Positions 17,902-27,898 of a stretch of 64,000 nt of DNA are shown in pieces. Source of the stretch: Paracoccus sediminicola (lineage in GTDB: Bacteria; Pseudomonadota; Alphaproteobacteria; Rhodobacterales; Rhodobacteraceae); NCBI RefSeq assembly GCF_027912835.1, contig NZ_CP115768.1, positions 124,001-188,000 on the forward strand. The letters run 5' to 3'. The position numbers and the translations under genes are program-made. The notes beneath the pieces were generated by a model. It was not told the DNA's origin and made no database searches. It saw only the letters and a program-made list of their open reading frames with translations. Positions within the stretch are counted from its first letter, which is position 1. Each line of letters starts with the position of its first letter.

Positions 17902-17931
17902 TTGTCGCTGGCAGGGTTTTGTGGTTGTAAA
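17902..17931 (+). promoter_or_regulatory. Candidate ctaC promoter
   Basis: TTGTCG (17902-17907) and TGTAAA (17926-17931), 18 bases apart, each match four of six sigma-70 consensus bases. A hairpin GCGGAA (17955-17960) / TTCCGC (17967-17972) follows in the predicted leader. The call is weak. Confidence 0.3.
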
Positions 17932-18014
17932 CGGAAAAAGTTTGACTCGGAAGGGCGGAACCCTGTTTCCGCTTCTTGCGAGACATGCGACCGGAACTGG
18001 CAAGGGATACTCGG

Positions 18015-18899
18015 ATGGTGGCTCCAGCGATGAAGCGCCGCGTGATTGCGGCAGGTATGGGTGCAGCGGCGGCCCTGATGTCGGGCGCGGCCTTCGCGCA
18101 AGAGGTTCTGGGCGAACTGCCGGTCATCGGCAAGCCTCAGCCGGGCGGCATCGGTTTCCAGCCCGCATCCAGCCCGCAGGCGCAGGACCAGCAATGGCTG
18201 GACCACTACGTTCTTATCATCATCGCCGTGGTCACCATCTTTGTCTGTGCGCTGCTGCTGTGGTGCATCATCCGCTATAACAGCCGCGCCAATCCGACTC
18301 CGGCACGGTTCAGCCACAACACGCCGATCGAGATCACCTGGACGCTTGTCCCGATCCTGATTCTTGTGGCCATCGGGGTGTTCTCGCTGCCGATCCTGTT
18401 CCGCCAGCTCTCCATCCCGCAGAACCCTGCGGTCGTCATCAAGGCTATCGGGCATCAGTGGTACTGGTCCTATGAATATCCGTCCGAAGAAATCGCATTC
18501 GATGCGCTGATGCTGGCCGAAGACCAGCTTCAGGAATACGGCTATTCCGAGGATGAATATCTTCTGGCCACCGACAACCCGGTCGTGGTTCCGGTCGGGC
18601 AAGAGGTGCTGATGCAGTTCACCGCCACCGACGTGATCCATAGCTGGACCATCCCGGCCTTCGCGGTCAAGCAGGATGCCGTCCCCGGGCGCATCGCGCA
18701 GCTTTCCTTCACCGTCGAGCAGGAAGGCGTCTATTTCGGCCAGTGCTCCGAGCTGTGTGGCATTAACCACGCTTATATGCCGATCGTCGTAAAGGCGGTC
18801 GAGCCCGAGGTCTATGCGGCCTGGCTGGAAGGCGCGAAGGTCGACTTTGCAAGCGCCGATCTGAAGGACGCCAAGCTGATTCAGTTGGCGGCGAAGTAA
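18015..18899 (+). CDS. ctaC: Cytochrome c oxidase subunit II (aa3-type)
   Basis: Subunit II takes electrons from cytochrome c through its CuA centre and passes them to subunit I of the aa3 oxidase. From the ATG at 18015 it has 294 residues and follows P. denitrificans subunit II closely, including the N-terminal pattern before KRR; AAGGGA lies seven bases before this ATG. A signal peptide ends near AAFAQ (28-29), and two membrane helices follow (about 66-86 and 108-128). CuA ligands are H209, C244, E246, C248, H252 and M255. The subunit I gene (ctaD) is not in the window, as in Paracoccus, where it lies elsewhere. Confidence 0.97.
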   Translation: MVAPAMKRRVIAAGMGAAAALMSGAAFAQEVLGELPVIGKPQPGGIGFQPASSPQAQDQQWLDHYVLIIIAVVTIFVCALLLWCIIRYNSRANPTPARFSHNTPIEITWTLVPILILVAIGVFSLPILFRQLSIPQNPAVVIKAIGHQWYWSYEYPSEEIAFDALMLAEDQLQEYGYSEDEYLLATDNPVVVPVGQEVLMQFTATDVIHSWTIPAFAVKQDAVPGRIAQLSFTVEQEGVYFGQCSELCGINHAYMPIVVKAVEPEVYAAWLEGAKVDFASADLKDAKLIQLAAK

Positions 18900-18905
18900 G
18901 TCACC

Positions 18906-19820
18906 TTGAGCGACGCTACCGCATATCACCCCCCGGCCGAGGCCGAGTTCGGCGATTATGTCGCGCTGCTGAAGCCGCGGGTCATGTCGCTGGTGGTCTT
19001 TACCGCCCTGGTCGGGCTGGTGGTGGCGCCCGGCTCGCTGCATCCGCTGGTCGCGTTCTGCTCGGTGCTGTTCATCGCCATTGGCGGCGGCGCCTCGGGA
19101 GCGCTGAACATGTGGTATGACGCCGATATCGACGCGGTCATGCGGCGCACCCAGTCGCGCCCGATCCCGTCGGGCCGCGTTTCGGGCAGCGAGGCGCTTG
19201 GTCTCGGGCTGGCGCTGTCGGGGCTGTCGGTGATGATGCTGGGGCTGGCGGCGAACTGGTTCGCGGCCGGGTTTCTGGCATTTACCATCTTCTTCTATGC
19301 GGTGATCTACACGATGTGGTTGAAGCGTTCGACGCCGCAGAACATCGTGATCGGCGGCGCCGCGGGGGCGTTTCCGCCGATGATCGGCTGGGCTTGCGCA
19401 ACTGGCGGGGTGTCGCTGGAATCGCTCTTGATGTTCGCGCTGATCTTCTTCTGGACGCCGCCGCATTTCTGGGCGCTGGCGCTTTTCATGAAGGAAGATT
19501 ACCACAAGGCTGGCGTCCCGATGCTGACCGTGACACATGGCCGCGAGGTCACCCGCCGTCACATCTTCGCCTATACGCTGGTCCTCGCACCTTTTGCGAT
19601 CTGGCTGGGGCTGACGCCGGTGGGCGGCCCTGTCTATCTTGCCGCCGCCATCGTTCTGAACGCGCTGTTCATCTGGCGTGGCTGGCAGGTGATGCGGCGC
19701 TCTGACGCCGACTCCCACGCCGATGACCACAGGGCCGAGAAGAGCTTTTTCAAGCTGTCGCTCTATTACCTCTTCGCGCATTTTGCCGCGCTGCTCGTTC
19801 AGCACTGGGTGGTGTTGTGA
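18906..19820 (+). CDS. ctaB: Protohaem IX farnesyltransferase
   Basis: Inner-membrane prenyltransferase that makes haem O from haem B, the first step to the haem A needed by the aa3 oxidase. The 304-residue protein has about nine hydrophobic segments. The allylic diphosphate sites are seen in [19 protein letters not shown] and the second loop after [32 protein letters not shown] is the typical start. The start codon is TTG at 18906, supported by the family N-terminus ([24 protein letters not shown]). It follows ctaC by six bases. Confidence 0.95.
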   Translation: MSDATAYHPPAEAEFGDYVALLKPRVMSLVVFTALVGLVVAPGSLHPLVAFCSVLFIAIGGGASGALNMWYDADIDAVMRRTQSRPIPSGRVSGSEALGLGLALSGLSVMMLGLAANWFAAGFLAFTIFFYAVIYTMWLKRSTPQNIVIGGAAGAFPPMIGWACATGGVSLESLLMFALIFFWTPPHFWALALFMKEDYHKAGVPMLTVTHGREVTRRHIFAYTLVLAPFAIWLGLTPVGGPVYLAAAIVLNALFIWRGWQVMRRSDADSHADDHRAEKSFFKLSLYYLFAHFAALLVQHWVVL

Positions 19821-20092
19821 TGGCGCTGCGCACCGAACATGAGCTGCATGCACGGCGCCGGTCGCGCAATGTCGGCCTGCTGGTCGTGCTGATCGGCTTT
19901 GCGGCGCTGATCTTCGCGCTGTCCATCGTCAAGGTCAGCACCGGCAGCTCGGCCGCGCTGGAGGGGTTCGATCATCAGGTCCGGCCCAATCTGCTGCCGC
20001 GTGACGACGCTGTCGAAATCGCCCCATCGGAAAACCCGGTCGCTGCGCCCGGAACTCCGGCCGCCGATGCGGGAGCGAGGACCGAACCATGA
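19820..20092 (+). CDS. Small membrane protein of the cta operon
   Basis: The 90-residue product has a basic N-terminus (ELHARRRSRN), one transmembrane helix (NVGLLVVLIGFAALIFALSIVKV) and a short tail rich in Pro and Ala. A frame at this position between ctaB and ctaG is usual in Paracoccus and Rhodobacter; it resembles the small CoxF/CtaG-linked proteins, but its role is not established. The ATG shares bases with the ctaB stop (GTGATG) and its stop overlaps the ctaG start, so translation is tightly coupled. A role in oxidase assembly is inferred from position. Confidence 0.8.
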   Translation: MALRTEHELHARRRSRNVGLLVVLIGFAALIFALSIVKVSTGSSAALEGFDHQVRPNLLPRDDAVEIAPSENPVAAPGTPAADAGARTEP

Positions 20093-20694
20093 GCATTCTG
20101 CCGAAAGACAAGAATCTGCGCGTGCTGACATCGCTTCTGGGTGTCGTGGTGGTGATGGGCGCGCTCGCCTGGGCTGCGGTGCCTTTCTATAACTGGTTCT
20201 GCCGGGTCACGGGCTATGCGGGAACCACGCAGGTTGCCGAGACGAGCGACGAAAAGCGCGAGATCCTGGACGAGATGGTCACCATCCGGTTCGATGCCAA
20301 TACCGAGCCGAGCCTGCCCTGGAGCTTCAAGCCCATGCAGCGCGAGATGACCATGAAGATCGGTCAGGACGGCATGGCCTTCTATGAGGCAACGAATAAT
20401 TCGGACCGTCCGATCACCGGGCGGGCCTCGTATAATGTCGCGCCGGATATTGCCGGGTCGTTCTTCTACAAGATCGATTGTTTCTGCTTTACCGAGCAGA
20501 CCTTGCAGCCAGGCGAAACCGTGCAGATGCCGGTGAGCTTTCAGGTCGATCCGGCCATCGTCACCGATCGCGACGCCTACAGGGTCCGCGACATCACCCT
20601 GAGCTACACGTTCCACCCGTTCGAGACCGAAGAGCCTGCGGCTGACGCGCAGGCGGCGTTGACGACGGGCACGGACGACACGAGAATGAACTGA
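20089..20694 (+). CDS. ctaG: Cytochrome c oxidase assembly protein CtaG (Cox11)
   Basis: Membrane-anchored copper chaperone that delivers CuB to subunit I. The 201-residue protein has one N-terminal helix (about 13-31) followed by the conserved [12 protein letters not shown] with C38. The copper site is C131 and C133 in DCFCFTEQ. The rest is a periplasmic immunoglobulin-like domain typical of Cox11, including GRASYNVAP and FQVDP. Its ATG overlaps the stop of the upstream small gene by four bases. Confidence 0.96.
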   Translation: MSILPKDKNLRVLTSLLGVVVVMGALAWAAVPFYNWFCRVTGYAGTTQVAETSDEKREILDEMVTIRFDANTEPSLPWSFKPMQREMTMKIGQDGMAFYEATNNSDRPITGRASYNVAPDIAGSFFYKIDCFCFTEQTLQPGETVQMPVSFQVDPAIVTDRDAYRVRDITLSYTFHPFETEEPAADAQAALTTGTDDTRMN

Positions 20695-20714
20695 CGCAGA
20701 AGCGGGGACAGACC

Positions 20715-21515
20715 ATGGCGCATGCCAAGAACCACGATTACCATATTTTGCCGCCCTCGCTCTGGCCGTTTCTGGGGGCGATCTCGGCCTTTGTCATGCT
20801 GTTTGGCGGCGTTGTCTGGATGAAGGATGCCGGGCCGTGGATGTTCATGATCGGCCTGGTCGGCGTGCTGTACACGATGTTCGGCTGGTGGGCCGATGTG
20901 GTGAACGAGGGCGAAACCGGCGATCACACCCCGGTCGTGCAGATCGGGCTGCGCTATGGCTTTATCCTCTTCGTCATGTCCGAAGTGATGTTCTTCGTTG
21001 CCTGGTTCTGGGCCTTCTTCAAGAACGCGCTTTACCCGATGGGACCGGAAAGCCCGATCCGTGACGGTGTCTGGCCGCCCGAGGGGATCCAGACCTTCGA
21101 TCCCTGGCATCTGCCGCTCATCAACACGCTGATCCTGCTGCTTTCGGGCTGTGCCGTGACCTGGGCGCACCATGCGCTGGTGCATGAAAACGACCGCAAG
21201 GCGGCGATCAACGGCACCGCCATCGCCGTCGTTTTGGGGGTCTGCTTCACCTTCCTGCAAGGCTACGAATACAGCCATGCTGCCTTCGGCCTGTCGGACA
21301 CGGTCTATGGCGGCGTGTTCTTCATGGCGACCGGGTTCCATGGCTTCCACGTCATCATCGGGACCATCTTTCTGCTGGTCTGCCTGATCCGTCTCATGCG
21401 CGGCCAGATGAGCGACAAGCAGCATGTCGGCTATGAGGCCGCGGCCTGGTATTGGCACTTTGTCGATGTGGTCTGGCTGTTCCTGTTCTTCGCGATCTAT
21501 ATCTGGGGCCGCTGA
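20715..21515 (+). CDS. ctaE: Cytochrome c oxidase subunit III
   Basis: Seven-helix subunit III that stabilises the aa3 oxidase and its proton-uptake side. The 266-residue protein begins [19 protein letters not shown], close to P. denitrificans subunit III. Other conserved parts are [25 protein letters not shown] with the buried Glu, and the C-terminal [21 protein letters not shown]. It ends the core cta transcript, since a strong terminator lies just downstream before surf1. Confidence 0.97.
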   Translation: MAHAKNHDYHILPPSLWPFLGAISAFVMLFGGVVWMKDAGPWMFMIGLVGVLYTMFGWWADVVNEGETGDHTPVVQIGLRYGFILFVMSEVMFFVAWFWAFFKNALYPMGPESPIRDGVWPPEGIQTFDPWHLPLINTLILLLSGCAVTWAHHALVHENDRKAAINGTAIAVVLGVCFTFLQGYEYSHAAFGLSDTVYGGVFFMATGFHGFHVIIGTIFLLVCLIRLMRGQMSDKQHVGYEAAAWYWHFVDVVWLFLFFAIYIWGR

Positions 21516-21539
21516 GGCACCGCACGGAACTGAAATACG

Positions 21540-21568
21540 CGCGCGGGGCCTGTTCCCCGCGCGTTTTT
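21540..21568 (+). terminator. Rho-independent terminator or attenuator between ctaE and surf1
   Basis: CGCGCGGGG (21540-21548) and CCCCGCGCG (21555-21563) form a perfect 9-bp stem followed by five T. The next gene starts only 19 bp later with no obvious promoter between, so it may act as an attenuator that lowers surf1 expression. Confidence 0.85.
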
Positions 21569-21586
21569 CTTTGAGATGAGACACAG

Positions 21587-22261
21587 ATGCGCCGCTCTAT
21601 CGTTCCTCCGCTGATCTTCGGGATCGTGGCCACCGCGATCCTGATGAGCCTCGGCTTCTGGCAGCTTCGGCGGCTGGAGTGGAAGGAATCGATGCTGACC
21701 GAGATTCAATCGGGGATCGACGCCGCGCCCGTCGCGTTGCCGCAGCAGGTCGATTCGTCGATGAAATACATGCCGGTGCTGATCGAGGGGCGGACCACGG
21801 GCGACGAAATCCTTGTGCTATCCGGCACCAAGGAGCGTGGCGGCGGCTATAACGTGATCTCCGCTTTCGAGACTGCCGAAGGGCGGCGCATTCTGCTGGA
21901 TCGCGGCTTCGTCGATCAGGATCAGCGCCGTGAGGAGCGACCGCCCGCCGATCTTCGGGTGCGCGGCAATCTTCACTGGCCGCAGGAAAAGGGCAGCGCC
22001 ACGCCAGAACCGGATCTGGAGGCAGGCATCTGGTTCGCCCGCGATGTGCCTGCAATGGCCGAGATGCTGGTGACGGAACCGCTGCTCGTCGTCGCAGCCG
22101 CCGCCGAGGGAGAGACTCAGGGGGTGATGCCGATCCCGGTCTCGATCGAGGGCGTGCCAAACAGCCATCTCTCCTATGCGGTGCAGTGGTTCCTGTTTGC
22201 GGCGACCTGCGCGGGGATGACACTCTGGCTGATCTGGCGTATCAGGCGCCGGACATATTAG
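21587..22261 (+). CDS. SURF1 family oxidase assembly protein
   Basis: Surf1 binds haem A and helps insert it into subunit I of haem-copper oxidases. The 224-residue protein has the usual two helices, one near each end (residues 5-23 and about 200-218), with a periplasmic domain between. Family features are LGFWQLRRLEWKE near the start and the C-terminal NSHLSYAVQWFLFAATCAGMTL. In P. denitrificans the copy next to the cta genes (surf1c) serves the aa3 oxidase, and this gene holds the same position. It follows a terminator-like hairpin. Confidence 0.93.
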   Translation: MRRSIVPPLIFGIVATAILMSLGFWQLRRLEWKESMLTEIQSGIDAAPVALPQQVDSSMKYMPVLIEGRTTGDEILVLSGTKERGGGYNVISAFETAEGRRILLDRGFVDQDQRREERPPADLRVRGNLHWPQEKGSATPEPDLEAGIWFARDVPAMAEMLVTEPLLVVAAAAEGETQGVMPIPVSIEGVPNSHLSYAVQWFLFAATCAGMTLWLIWRIRRRTY

Positions 22262-22270
22262 GGACGGAAG

Positions 22271-23653
22271 ATGCGCTATATCTCGACGCGGGGGAACGCC
22301 CCGGTGCTGGATTTCGAACAGGCGATGCTGACCGGGCTGGCTCGCGACGGGGGGCTGTATCTGCCCGAGACGATCCCGCAGCTGGACGACCTCGCCGGGC
22401 TGGAAAGCCTGCCCTATGAACAGGCGGCCCTGCGGGTCATCAAGCCGTTTCTGGGCGAGAGCTTTTCGGATGCCGAGCTGACCGCTGCGCTGGCCACTGC
22501 CTATGAAAATTTCGGTCATATCGCCCGCGCGCCGCTGCGCCAGCTCGCGCCCGGCCATCATCTGCTGGAGCTGTTCCACGGCCCGACGCTGGCCTTCAAG
22601 GATTTCGCCATGCAGCTGATCGGGCAGCTGTTCCAGATCGCGCTGAAACGCTCGGGCCAGCGGATCACCATCGTCGGGGCGACTTCGGGCGATACGGGCA
22701 GCGCGGCGATCGAGGCGTTCCGGGGCCTCGACAATGTCGATGTCTTCATCCTGTTCCCGCATGGCCGCGTTTCCGAGGTACAGCGGCGTCAGATGACCAC
22801 GCCCGAGGATGCGAATGTCCATGCGCTTGCACTGGACGGGCATTTTGATGACTGCCAGGCGCGGCTGAAGGATCTGTTCAACGATCATCAGTTCCGGGAT
22901 CAGGTCGGGCTGGCCGGGGTGAACAGCATCAACTGGGCCCGGGTGCTGGCGCAGGTGGTGTATTACTTTACCGCTGCTGTCAGCCTTGGCGCACCGGGGC
23001 GACTGGTCGATTTTACCGTGCCGACAGGGAATTTCGGCGATATCCTTGCCGGGCTGGTGGCCAAGCGCATGGGGGTGCCCATCGGCCAGCTGGTCGTCGC
23101 GACCAATCAGAACGACATTCTGCACCGCGCCCTGACCACCGGCGAATACCGCACTGGCAGGGTCGAGCCGTCGATCTCGCCCTCGATGGATATTCAGGTC
23201 AGCAGCAATTTCGAACGCGCGCTTTTCTGGGCCTATGACAGCGACCCGGCGGCGATCCGTCAGTTGATGGACGAACTGCGGCAGGGCGGCTTCACCATCA
23301 GCCAGGGCGCGTTGCAGGCGCTGCGCGAGGATTTCGTCTCGGGCCGCGCCTCCGAGGCGGAGACCACCGCGATGATCCGCACCATCCGGGCCGAGACGGG
23401 CGAAATCCTCTGCCCGCATTCCGCCGTCGGCGCCAAGGTCGCGCGCGAGCATCTGCGCGACGGCATCCCGATGGTGACACTCGCCACCGCGCATCCGGCG
23501 AAATTCCCCGATGCGGTCGAGGATGCGACCGGCATCCGCCCCGACCTCCCGCCCCATATGAAAGGGCTCTTCGACAAGCCGGAACGCGCGACCCGGGTTG
23601 AAAACGACGTCGAGGCGCTTAAATCGCTGATCCTTGAACGGAGGACGGCTTGA
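22271..23653 (+). CDS. thrC: Threonine synthase
   Basis: PLP enzyme that converts O-phosphohomoserine to threonine. The 460-residue length and the start MRYISTRGNAPVLDFEQAML fit the long class II threonine synthases of proteobacteria. The PLP lysine is K110 in GPTLAFKDFAMQ. SGDTGSAAIEAF and the glycine-rich VPTGNFGDILAG phosphate-binding loop are also seen. It begins nine bases after the surf1 stop, and its stop overlaps the TTG start of the next gene, so it heads a tight three-gene set. Confidence 0.97.
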   Translation: MRYISTRGNAPVLDFEQAMLTGLARDGGLYLPETIPQLDDLAGLESLPYEQAALRVIKPFLGESFSDAELTAALATAYENFGHIARAPLRQLAPGHHLLELFHGPTLAFKDFAMQLIGQLFQIALKRSGQRITIVGATSGDTGSAAIEAFRGLDNVDVFILFPHGRVSEVQRRQMTTPEDANVHALALDGHFDDCQARLKDLFNDHQFRDQVGLAGVNSINWARVLAQVVYYFTAAVSLGAPGRLVDFTVPTGNFGDILAGLVAKRMGVPIGQLVVATNQNDILHRALTTGEYRTGRVEPSISPSMDIQVSSNFERALFWAYDSDPAAIRQLMDELRQGGFTISQGALQALREDFVSGRASEAETTAMIRTIRAETGEILCPHSAVGAKVAREHLRDGIPMVTLATAHPAKFPDAVEDATGIRPDLPPHMKGLFDKPERATRVENDVEALKSLILERRTA

Positions 23654-24912
23654 GCACCACCAACATCACCACGCTTTCCAACGGTCTGCGGATCGTCACA
23701 CGACACATGCCGGGGCTGCATTCTGCCACGCTTGGTATCTGGGTCGGCGCCGGCGCGCGCGACGAGCGGGTCGAGCAGAACGGCATCGCGCATTTCCTCG
23801 AACACATGGCCTTCAAGGGGACCGCGCGCCGCTCGGCTCTTCAGATCGCCGAGGAGATCGAGGATGTGGGTGGCTACATCAACGCCTATACTTCGCGCGA
23901 TACCACCGCCTATTTCGCCCGCGTGCTGGAGGCGGATACCGGGCTGGCGCTCGATGTGATCTCTGACATCCTTCTGAACCCTGCTTTCGATCAGCGCGAG
24001 ATCGAGGTCGAGCGCGGCGTGATCCTCCAGGAAATCGGGCAGTCCATGGACACGCCCGACGATATCATCTTCGACTGGCTGCAAGAGGCCGCCTATCCCG
24101 ATCAGGCCATCGGGCGGACGATCCTCGGCCCGGCCGAGCGTGTGTCCGGCTTTGGCCGTCAGGACCTTTCGCGCTTCGTCACCGAGCATTACGGCCCGGG
24201 TCAGTTGATCCTCGCCGCTGCCGGGGCTGTCGATCATGACCGGATCGTGCGCCAGGCCGAGGCGGCCTTTGGCGGGCTGAAGGCACGGCCCGGCACGTCG
24301 CGGGACGCGGCGCGCTGGGAAGGCGCCGAGACGCGGCGGGTGAAGGATCTCGAACAGGCCCATTTCACACTGGCCTTCGAGGGGCCGGGTTATCGCTCGC
24401 CCCATTACTACGCCTCGCAGGTCTGGACGATGGCGATGGGCGGCGGCATGTCCTCGCGGCTGTTCCAGAAGATCCGCGAAGAGCGTGGGCTCTGCTATAC
24501 GATCTTCGCGCAGTCGGGGTTTCACGACGACACCGGCATGATGACGGTCTATGCGGGCACGGCTGGCGAAGATGTGGCCGAGCTGGCGCTGCTGACCGTG
24601 GACGAACTGAAACGCTCGGTCGACGATCTGTCCGATGCCGAGATCGCGCGGGCCAAGGCGCAGCTTCGCGCCGGCATGCTGATGGGGCTGGAAAGCAGCT
24701 CGGGCCAGGCCGAGCGGATTGCGCGGTCTCTGGCGATCTGGGGCCGGGTGCCGGAACCGGACGAGACCGCCGCAAAGCTCGAAGCCGTGACCCGTGCCGA
24801 TATCGCCGATTATGCCGCCAGCCTGATTGCGCGCCGCCCGGCCATGGCGCTTTACGGGCCGGTCGAGCGTGCGCCCTCGCTGGAAAGCCTGACCGAACGG
24901 CTTGCCGCCTGA
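23650..24912 (+). CDS. M16 family zinc peptidase (MPP-beta-like)
   Basis: Processing-peptidase-like protein of 420 residues. The inverted zinc motif is H48-x2-E51-H52 in AHFLEHMAFKGT, and the third ligand is likely in EVERGVILQEIGQSMD. The C-terminal half keeps the second M16 fold with GGGMSSRLFQKIREERGLCYTI. Relatives include the mitochondrial processing peptidase beta subunit and bacterial PqqL-like enzymes; the bacterial substrate is unknown. The start is TTG at 23650, overlapping the thrC stop. Location is probably cytoplasmic, since no signal peptide is visible. Confidence 0.93.
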   Translation: MSTTNITTLSNGLRIVTRHMPGLHSATLGIWVGAGARDERVEQNGIAHFLEHMAFKGTARRSALQIAEEIEDVGGYINAYTSRDTTAYFARVLEADTGLALDVISDILLNPAFDQREIEVERGVILQEIGQSMDTPDDIIFDWLQEAAYPDQAIGRTILGPAERVSGFGRQDLSRFVTEHYGPGQLILAAAGAVDHDRIVRQAEAAFGGLKARPGTSRDAARWEGAETRRVKDLEQAHFTLAFEGPGYRSPHYYASQVWTMAMGGGMSSRLFQKIREERGLCYTIFAQSGFHDDTGMMTVYAGTAGEDVAELALLTVDELKRSVDDLSDAEIARAKAQLRAGMLMGLESSSGQAERIARSLAIWGRVPEPDETAAKLEAVTRADIADYAASLIARRPAMALYGPVERAPSLESLTERLAA

Positions 24913-25496
24913 TGTTCGGCCGCCGCCGTCCGATCCGGCTTGAGACCGAGCGGATGGTGCTGCGCCTGCCGCAGCATTCGGATTTCAACGGCTGGACCGC
25001 GCTGCGCATCACCAGCCGCGAGTTCCTGACCCGATGGGAGCCGACCTGGGCGGCGGATCATCTGACGCGCAAGGCTTTCACCAACCGCGTTTACTGGGCG
25101 CAGCGCGCCAGTCGCAATGGCAGTTCGATCCCCTTCTTTCTGGAACGCAGCGTCGATGGTGTCCTGCTGGGCGCGATCACGCTGGACAATATCCGCCGCG
25201 GCCCGGCGCAGATGGCCACGATCGGCTATTGGATCGGCGAGCCTTTTGCCCGGCAGGGTTACATGACCGAAGCGATCGATGCGGTGGTGCGCCACGCCTT
25301 CACCGCGCTGGATCTGTCTCGGATCGAGGCGGCCTGCCTGCCTGACAATGTGGCATCTCGCGGCGTTCTGGAACGCTCGGGCTTCAAATATGAGGGCGTT
25401 GCGCAAAGTTATCTTCAGATCAACGGGCGGTGGCGGACCCATGTGCTTTATGCCAATCTCCGCCACGACCGGCGCGGCAAGACGGGCGCCGGCTGA
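24912..25496 (+). CDS. GNAT acetyltransferase, RimJ/RimL-like
   Basis: Acetyl-CoA-dependent N-acetyltransferase of 194 residues. The start MFGRRRPIRLETERMVLRLPQ is typical of the RimJ/RimL group, and ATIGYWIGEPFARQGYMTEAI carries the acetyl-CoA loop. NVASRGVLERSGFKYEG is the usual C-terminal helix and turn. The target could be a ribosomal protein N-terminus, but other substrates are equally possible. The ATG overlaps the peptidase stop by one base, keeping the thrC set tightly coupled. Confidence 0.92.
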   Translation: MFGRRRPIRLETERMVLRLPQHSDFNGWTALRITSREFLTRWEPTWAADHLTRKAFTNRVYWAQRASRNGSSIPFFLERSVDGVLLGAITLDNIRRGPAQMATIGYWIGEPFARQGYMTEAIDAVVRHAFTALDLSRIEAACLPDNVASRGVLERSGFKYEGVAQSYLQINGRWRTHVLYANLRHDRRGKTGAG

Positions 25497-25517
25497 CCGA
25501 ACAGCGGAGAGCGGGGC

Positions 25518-26915
25518 ATGTTGAACGCGGCAACGACAGAGCTGGAAGCGCAGTTGCCGCGTGGCGTGCTGCGTGAGATCGAGCCCCGCCATCTCGACGA
25601 GCCGCGCGGGCGCTATCGAGGATCGGCGGGGCTGCTCGCCGCGCCGCACAATGTCGAAGAGGTTTCGGCGGTGGTGCGGGCCTGCGCTGCTGCGCGGGTT
25701 GGGATCGTGCCCTTAGGGGGCGGCACGGGTCTGGTTGGCGGGCAGGTCATGCCAGGCGGGACCCAACCGCTGCTTCTGTCCATGGAGCGGATGACAGCGA
25801 TCCGCGACATCTGGCCCGAGGAAAATGTGCTGGTCGCCGAGGCGGGCGTGACGCTGCAAGCGACGCGCGATGCCGCCCGACAGGAGGGACGCCTTTTCCC
25901 GCTCTCGCTCGCCTCGCAGGGCACCGCGCAGATCGGCGGGGTGCTGTCGACGAATGCGGGCGGGGTCAATGCGCTGCGCTATGGCACGGCAAGGGCCCTG
26001 TGTCTCGGGGTCGAAGCGGTCATGCCGGATGGGTCGATCATGCGCGATCTCAAGCGGCTTCGGAAGGATAATACAGGATATGACATCCGCGACTTGCTCA
26101 TCGGGGCAGAAGGTTCGCTGGGGATCATCACCGCCGCCAGTCTTCGCCTTGTCCCTCCGCCCGCCGCAAACGGTGTCGCTCTGCTTGTGGTCTCGGACCC
26201 GGCGGCGGCGCTGTCGCTGTTGGCGCTGGCGGGCCGGCAACTCGGCGATTGCGTCACCGCATTCGAGCTGATCGCAGGGCAGGGGCCGCGTTTTCAGCAA
26301 GAGGTGATGCCCGATCTGCGTCAGCCTTTCGAGACGCCGCCCGACTGGATGGTGCTGATCGAGATCGGCCTGCCGGGCGGGCTAAGCCCGGATGGCGCTC
26401 TTGAGGGTTTGTTCGAAACCGGGGCAGAGGCCGGGCTCGTCTCGGACGGGCTGATCGCGCAATCTGGCCAGCAAGCAGCCGAGTTCTGGCGTCTGCGCGA
26501 GGAGATCCCCGAGGCCAACCGGCGCATCGGCGCCATTTCCAGCCACGATATTTCGCTGCCTCTTTCTGAGGTGCCTGGCTTTATCGAGGATGCAGGGCAA
26601 ATGCTGGCGTCGATGGGCGATATCAGGATCAACTGTTTCGGCCATCTTGGAGACGGCAATCTGCATTACAATGTGTTCCCGGCAAAGGGGCGCGACCGCA
26701 GCGAATACGATGCGCTGCGCAAGCGTATTCAACACGACGTGCACGAGATGGTGGTGCGTCGCGGCGGGTCCTTCTCGGCAGAGCACGGGGTCGGGCGGCT
26801 CAAGACAGGGGATTTGCAACGATGGGGCGATCCGACGCGTCTGGCGGCGATGCGCGCGATCAAGGCCGCGCTCGACCCGCTGGGGATCATGAATCCCGGC
26901 GCGGTGCTGGCATGA
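25518..26915 (+). CDS. FAD-binding oxidase, GlcD/D-2-hydroxyacid dehydrogenase type
   Basis: Flavoenzyme of 465 residues with the PCMH-type FAD domain (PLGGGTGLVGGQVM and TNAGGVNALRYGTARALCLG) and the FAD-oxidase C-terminal domain with NCFGHLGDGNLHYNVFP and FSAEHGVGRLK. Such enzymes oxidise D-lactate, glycolate or D-2-hydroxyglutarate and give electrons to quinone or an electron-transfer flavoprotein. The substrate cannot be told here. GGAGAGCGGGG precedes the ATG. The peptide-type ABC genes start 41 bp after it, possibly on the same transcript. Confidence 0.92.
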   Translation: MLNAATTELEAQLPRGVLREIEPRHLDEPRGRYRGSAGLLAAPHNVEEVSAVVRACAAARVGIVPLGGGTGLVGGQVMPGGTQPLLLSMERMTAIRDIWPEENVLVAEAGVTLQATRDAARQEGRLFPLSLASQGTAQIGGVLSTNAGGVNALRYGTARALCLGVEAVMPDGSIMRDLKRLRKDNTGYDIRDLLIGAEGSLGIITAASLRLVPPPAANGVALLVVSDPAAALSLLALAGRQLGDCVTAFELIAGQGPRFQQEVMPDLRQPFETPPDWMVLIEIGLPGGLSPDGALEGLFETGAEAGLVSDGLIAQSGQQAAEFWRLREEIPEANRRIGAISSHDISLPLSEVPGFIEDAGQMLASMGDIRINCFGHLGDGNLHYNVFPAKGRDRSEYDALRKRIQHDVHEMVVRRGGSFSAEHGVGRLKTGDLQRWGDPTRLAAMRAIKAALDPLGIMNPGAVLA

Positions 26916-26956
26916 GCCGTCTTGCCTGTTCCGCCCGCCGGACCTAGCCTCGCCCC

Positions 26957-27898
26957 ATGCTGCGATATGTCGCCAAACGCCTGATCTCGCTGACGCTGAG
27001 CCTCGTTGTCGCCTCGATGGTGATCTTTCTGCTGGTCGAGATGGTGCCGGGCGATCCGGCGACTTACATGCTGGGCACCGGGGCGCAGCCCGACACTCTG
27101 GCGGCGCTGCGCGCGCAGCTCGGGCTCGATCAGCCGCTGCCGCTGCGCTATGCGCGCTGGGTCGGCAATGTGCTGAGCGGCGATCTGGGGCAGAGTTTCA
27201 CCTATAAGACGCCGGTCACGGGCATGGTGCTGGACCGGATGCAGGTTTCGCTGCCCTTGGCCCTGATGGCGCTGACGATGGCCGTGCTGATCGCCTTTCC
27301 CATCGGGCTTTTCGCGGCCTCACGCCGCGGAGGGGCGGCCGATGCGGGGGTGATGGGGCTGACGCAGATTGGTATTGCGCTGCCGAATTTCTGGTTCGCC
27401 ATGCTGCTGGTGCTGCTCTTTGCGGTGAAGATGCAATGGCTGCCCGCCGGCGGTTTCGCGGGCTGGAGCGATCCGGTCGCGGCGCTGCGCTCGCTTCTGC
27501 TGCCGGCCATCGCTCTGGCGCTGCCGCAGGCGGCTATTCTCGCGCGGGTGCTGCGCTCGGCGCTGATTGAGACGATGGATCAGGATTACATCCGCACCGC
27601 CCGCGCCAAGGGGCTGAGCAGAGGCAAGACGCTGCGCCGCCACGCGCTGCGTAATGCGCTGATTCCGGTTCTGACGATCATGGGGATGCAGTTTTCATTC
27701 CTTCTGGCCGGGGCGATCATCATCGAGAACGTGTTCTATCTGCCGGGTCTGGGCCGGATGATCTTTCAGGCGATTACGCAGCGCGACCTGATCGTCGTGC
27801 AATCCGCCGTGCTGGTGCTGGTCGCGGCGGTCATTGCGGTGACCTTCTTCGTCGATCTGAGCTATGCGGTTGTGGATCCGAGGCTGCGCGCGAAATGA
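26957..27898 (+). CDS. ABC transporter permease, DppB/OppB type
   Basis: Inner-membrane permease of 313 residues for a peptide/nickel-class (type I) importer. The start MLRYVAKRLISLTLSLVVASMVIFLLVEMVPGDPA is the classic DppB entry helix and PGDPA motif. The ABC-ATPase contact (EAA) loop is seen in DQDYIRTARAKGLSRGKTLRRHALRNALIPV. About six helices are visible. The stop overlaps the next permease start (ATGA). Confidence 0.94.
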   Translation: MLRYVAKRLISLTLSLVVASMVIFLLVEMVPGDPATYMLGTGAQPDTLAALRAQLGLDQPLPLRYARWVGNVLSGDLGQSFTYKTPVTGMVLDRMQVSLPLALMALTMAVLIAFPIGLFAASRRGGAADAGVMGLTQIGIALPNFWFAMLLVLLFAVKMQWLPAGGFAGWSDPVAALRSLLLPAIALALPQAAILARVLRSALIETMDQDYIRTARAKGLSRGKTLRRHALRNALIPVLTIMGMQFSFLLAGAIIIENVFYLPGLGRMIFQAITQRDLIVVQSAVLVLVAAVIAVTFFVDLSYAVVDPRLRAK

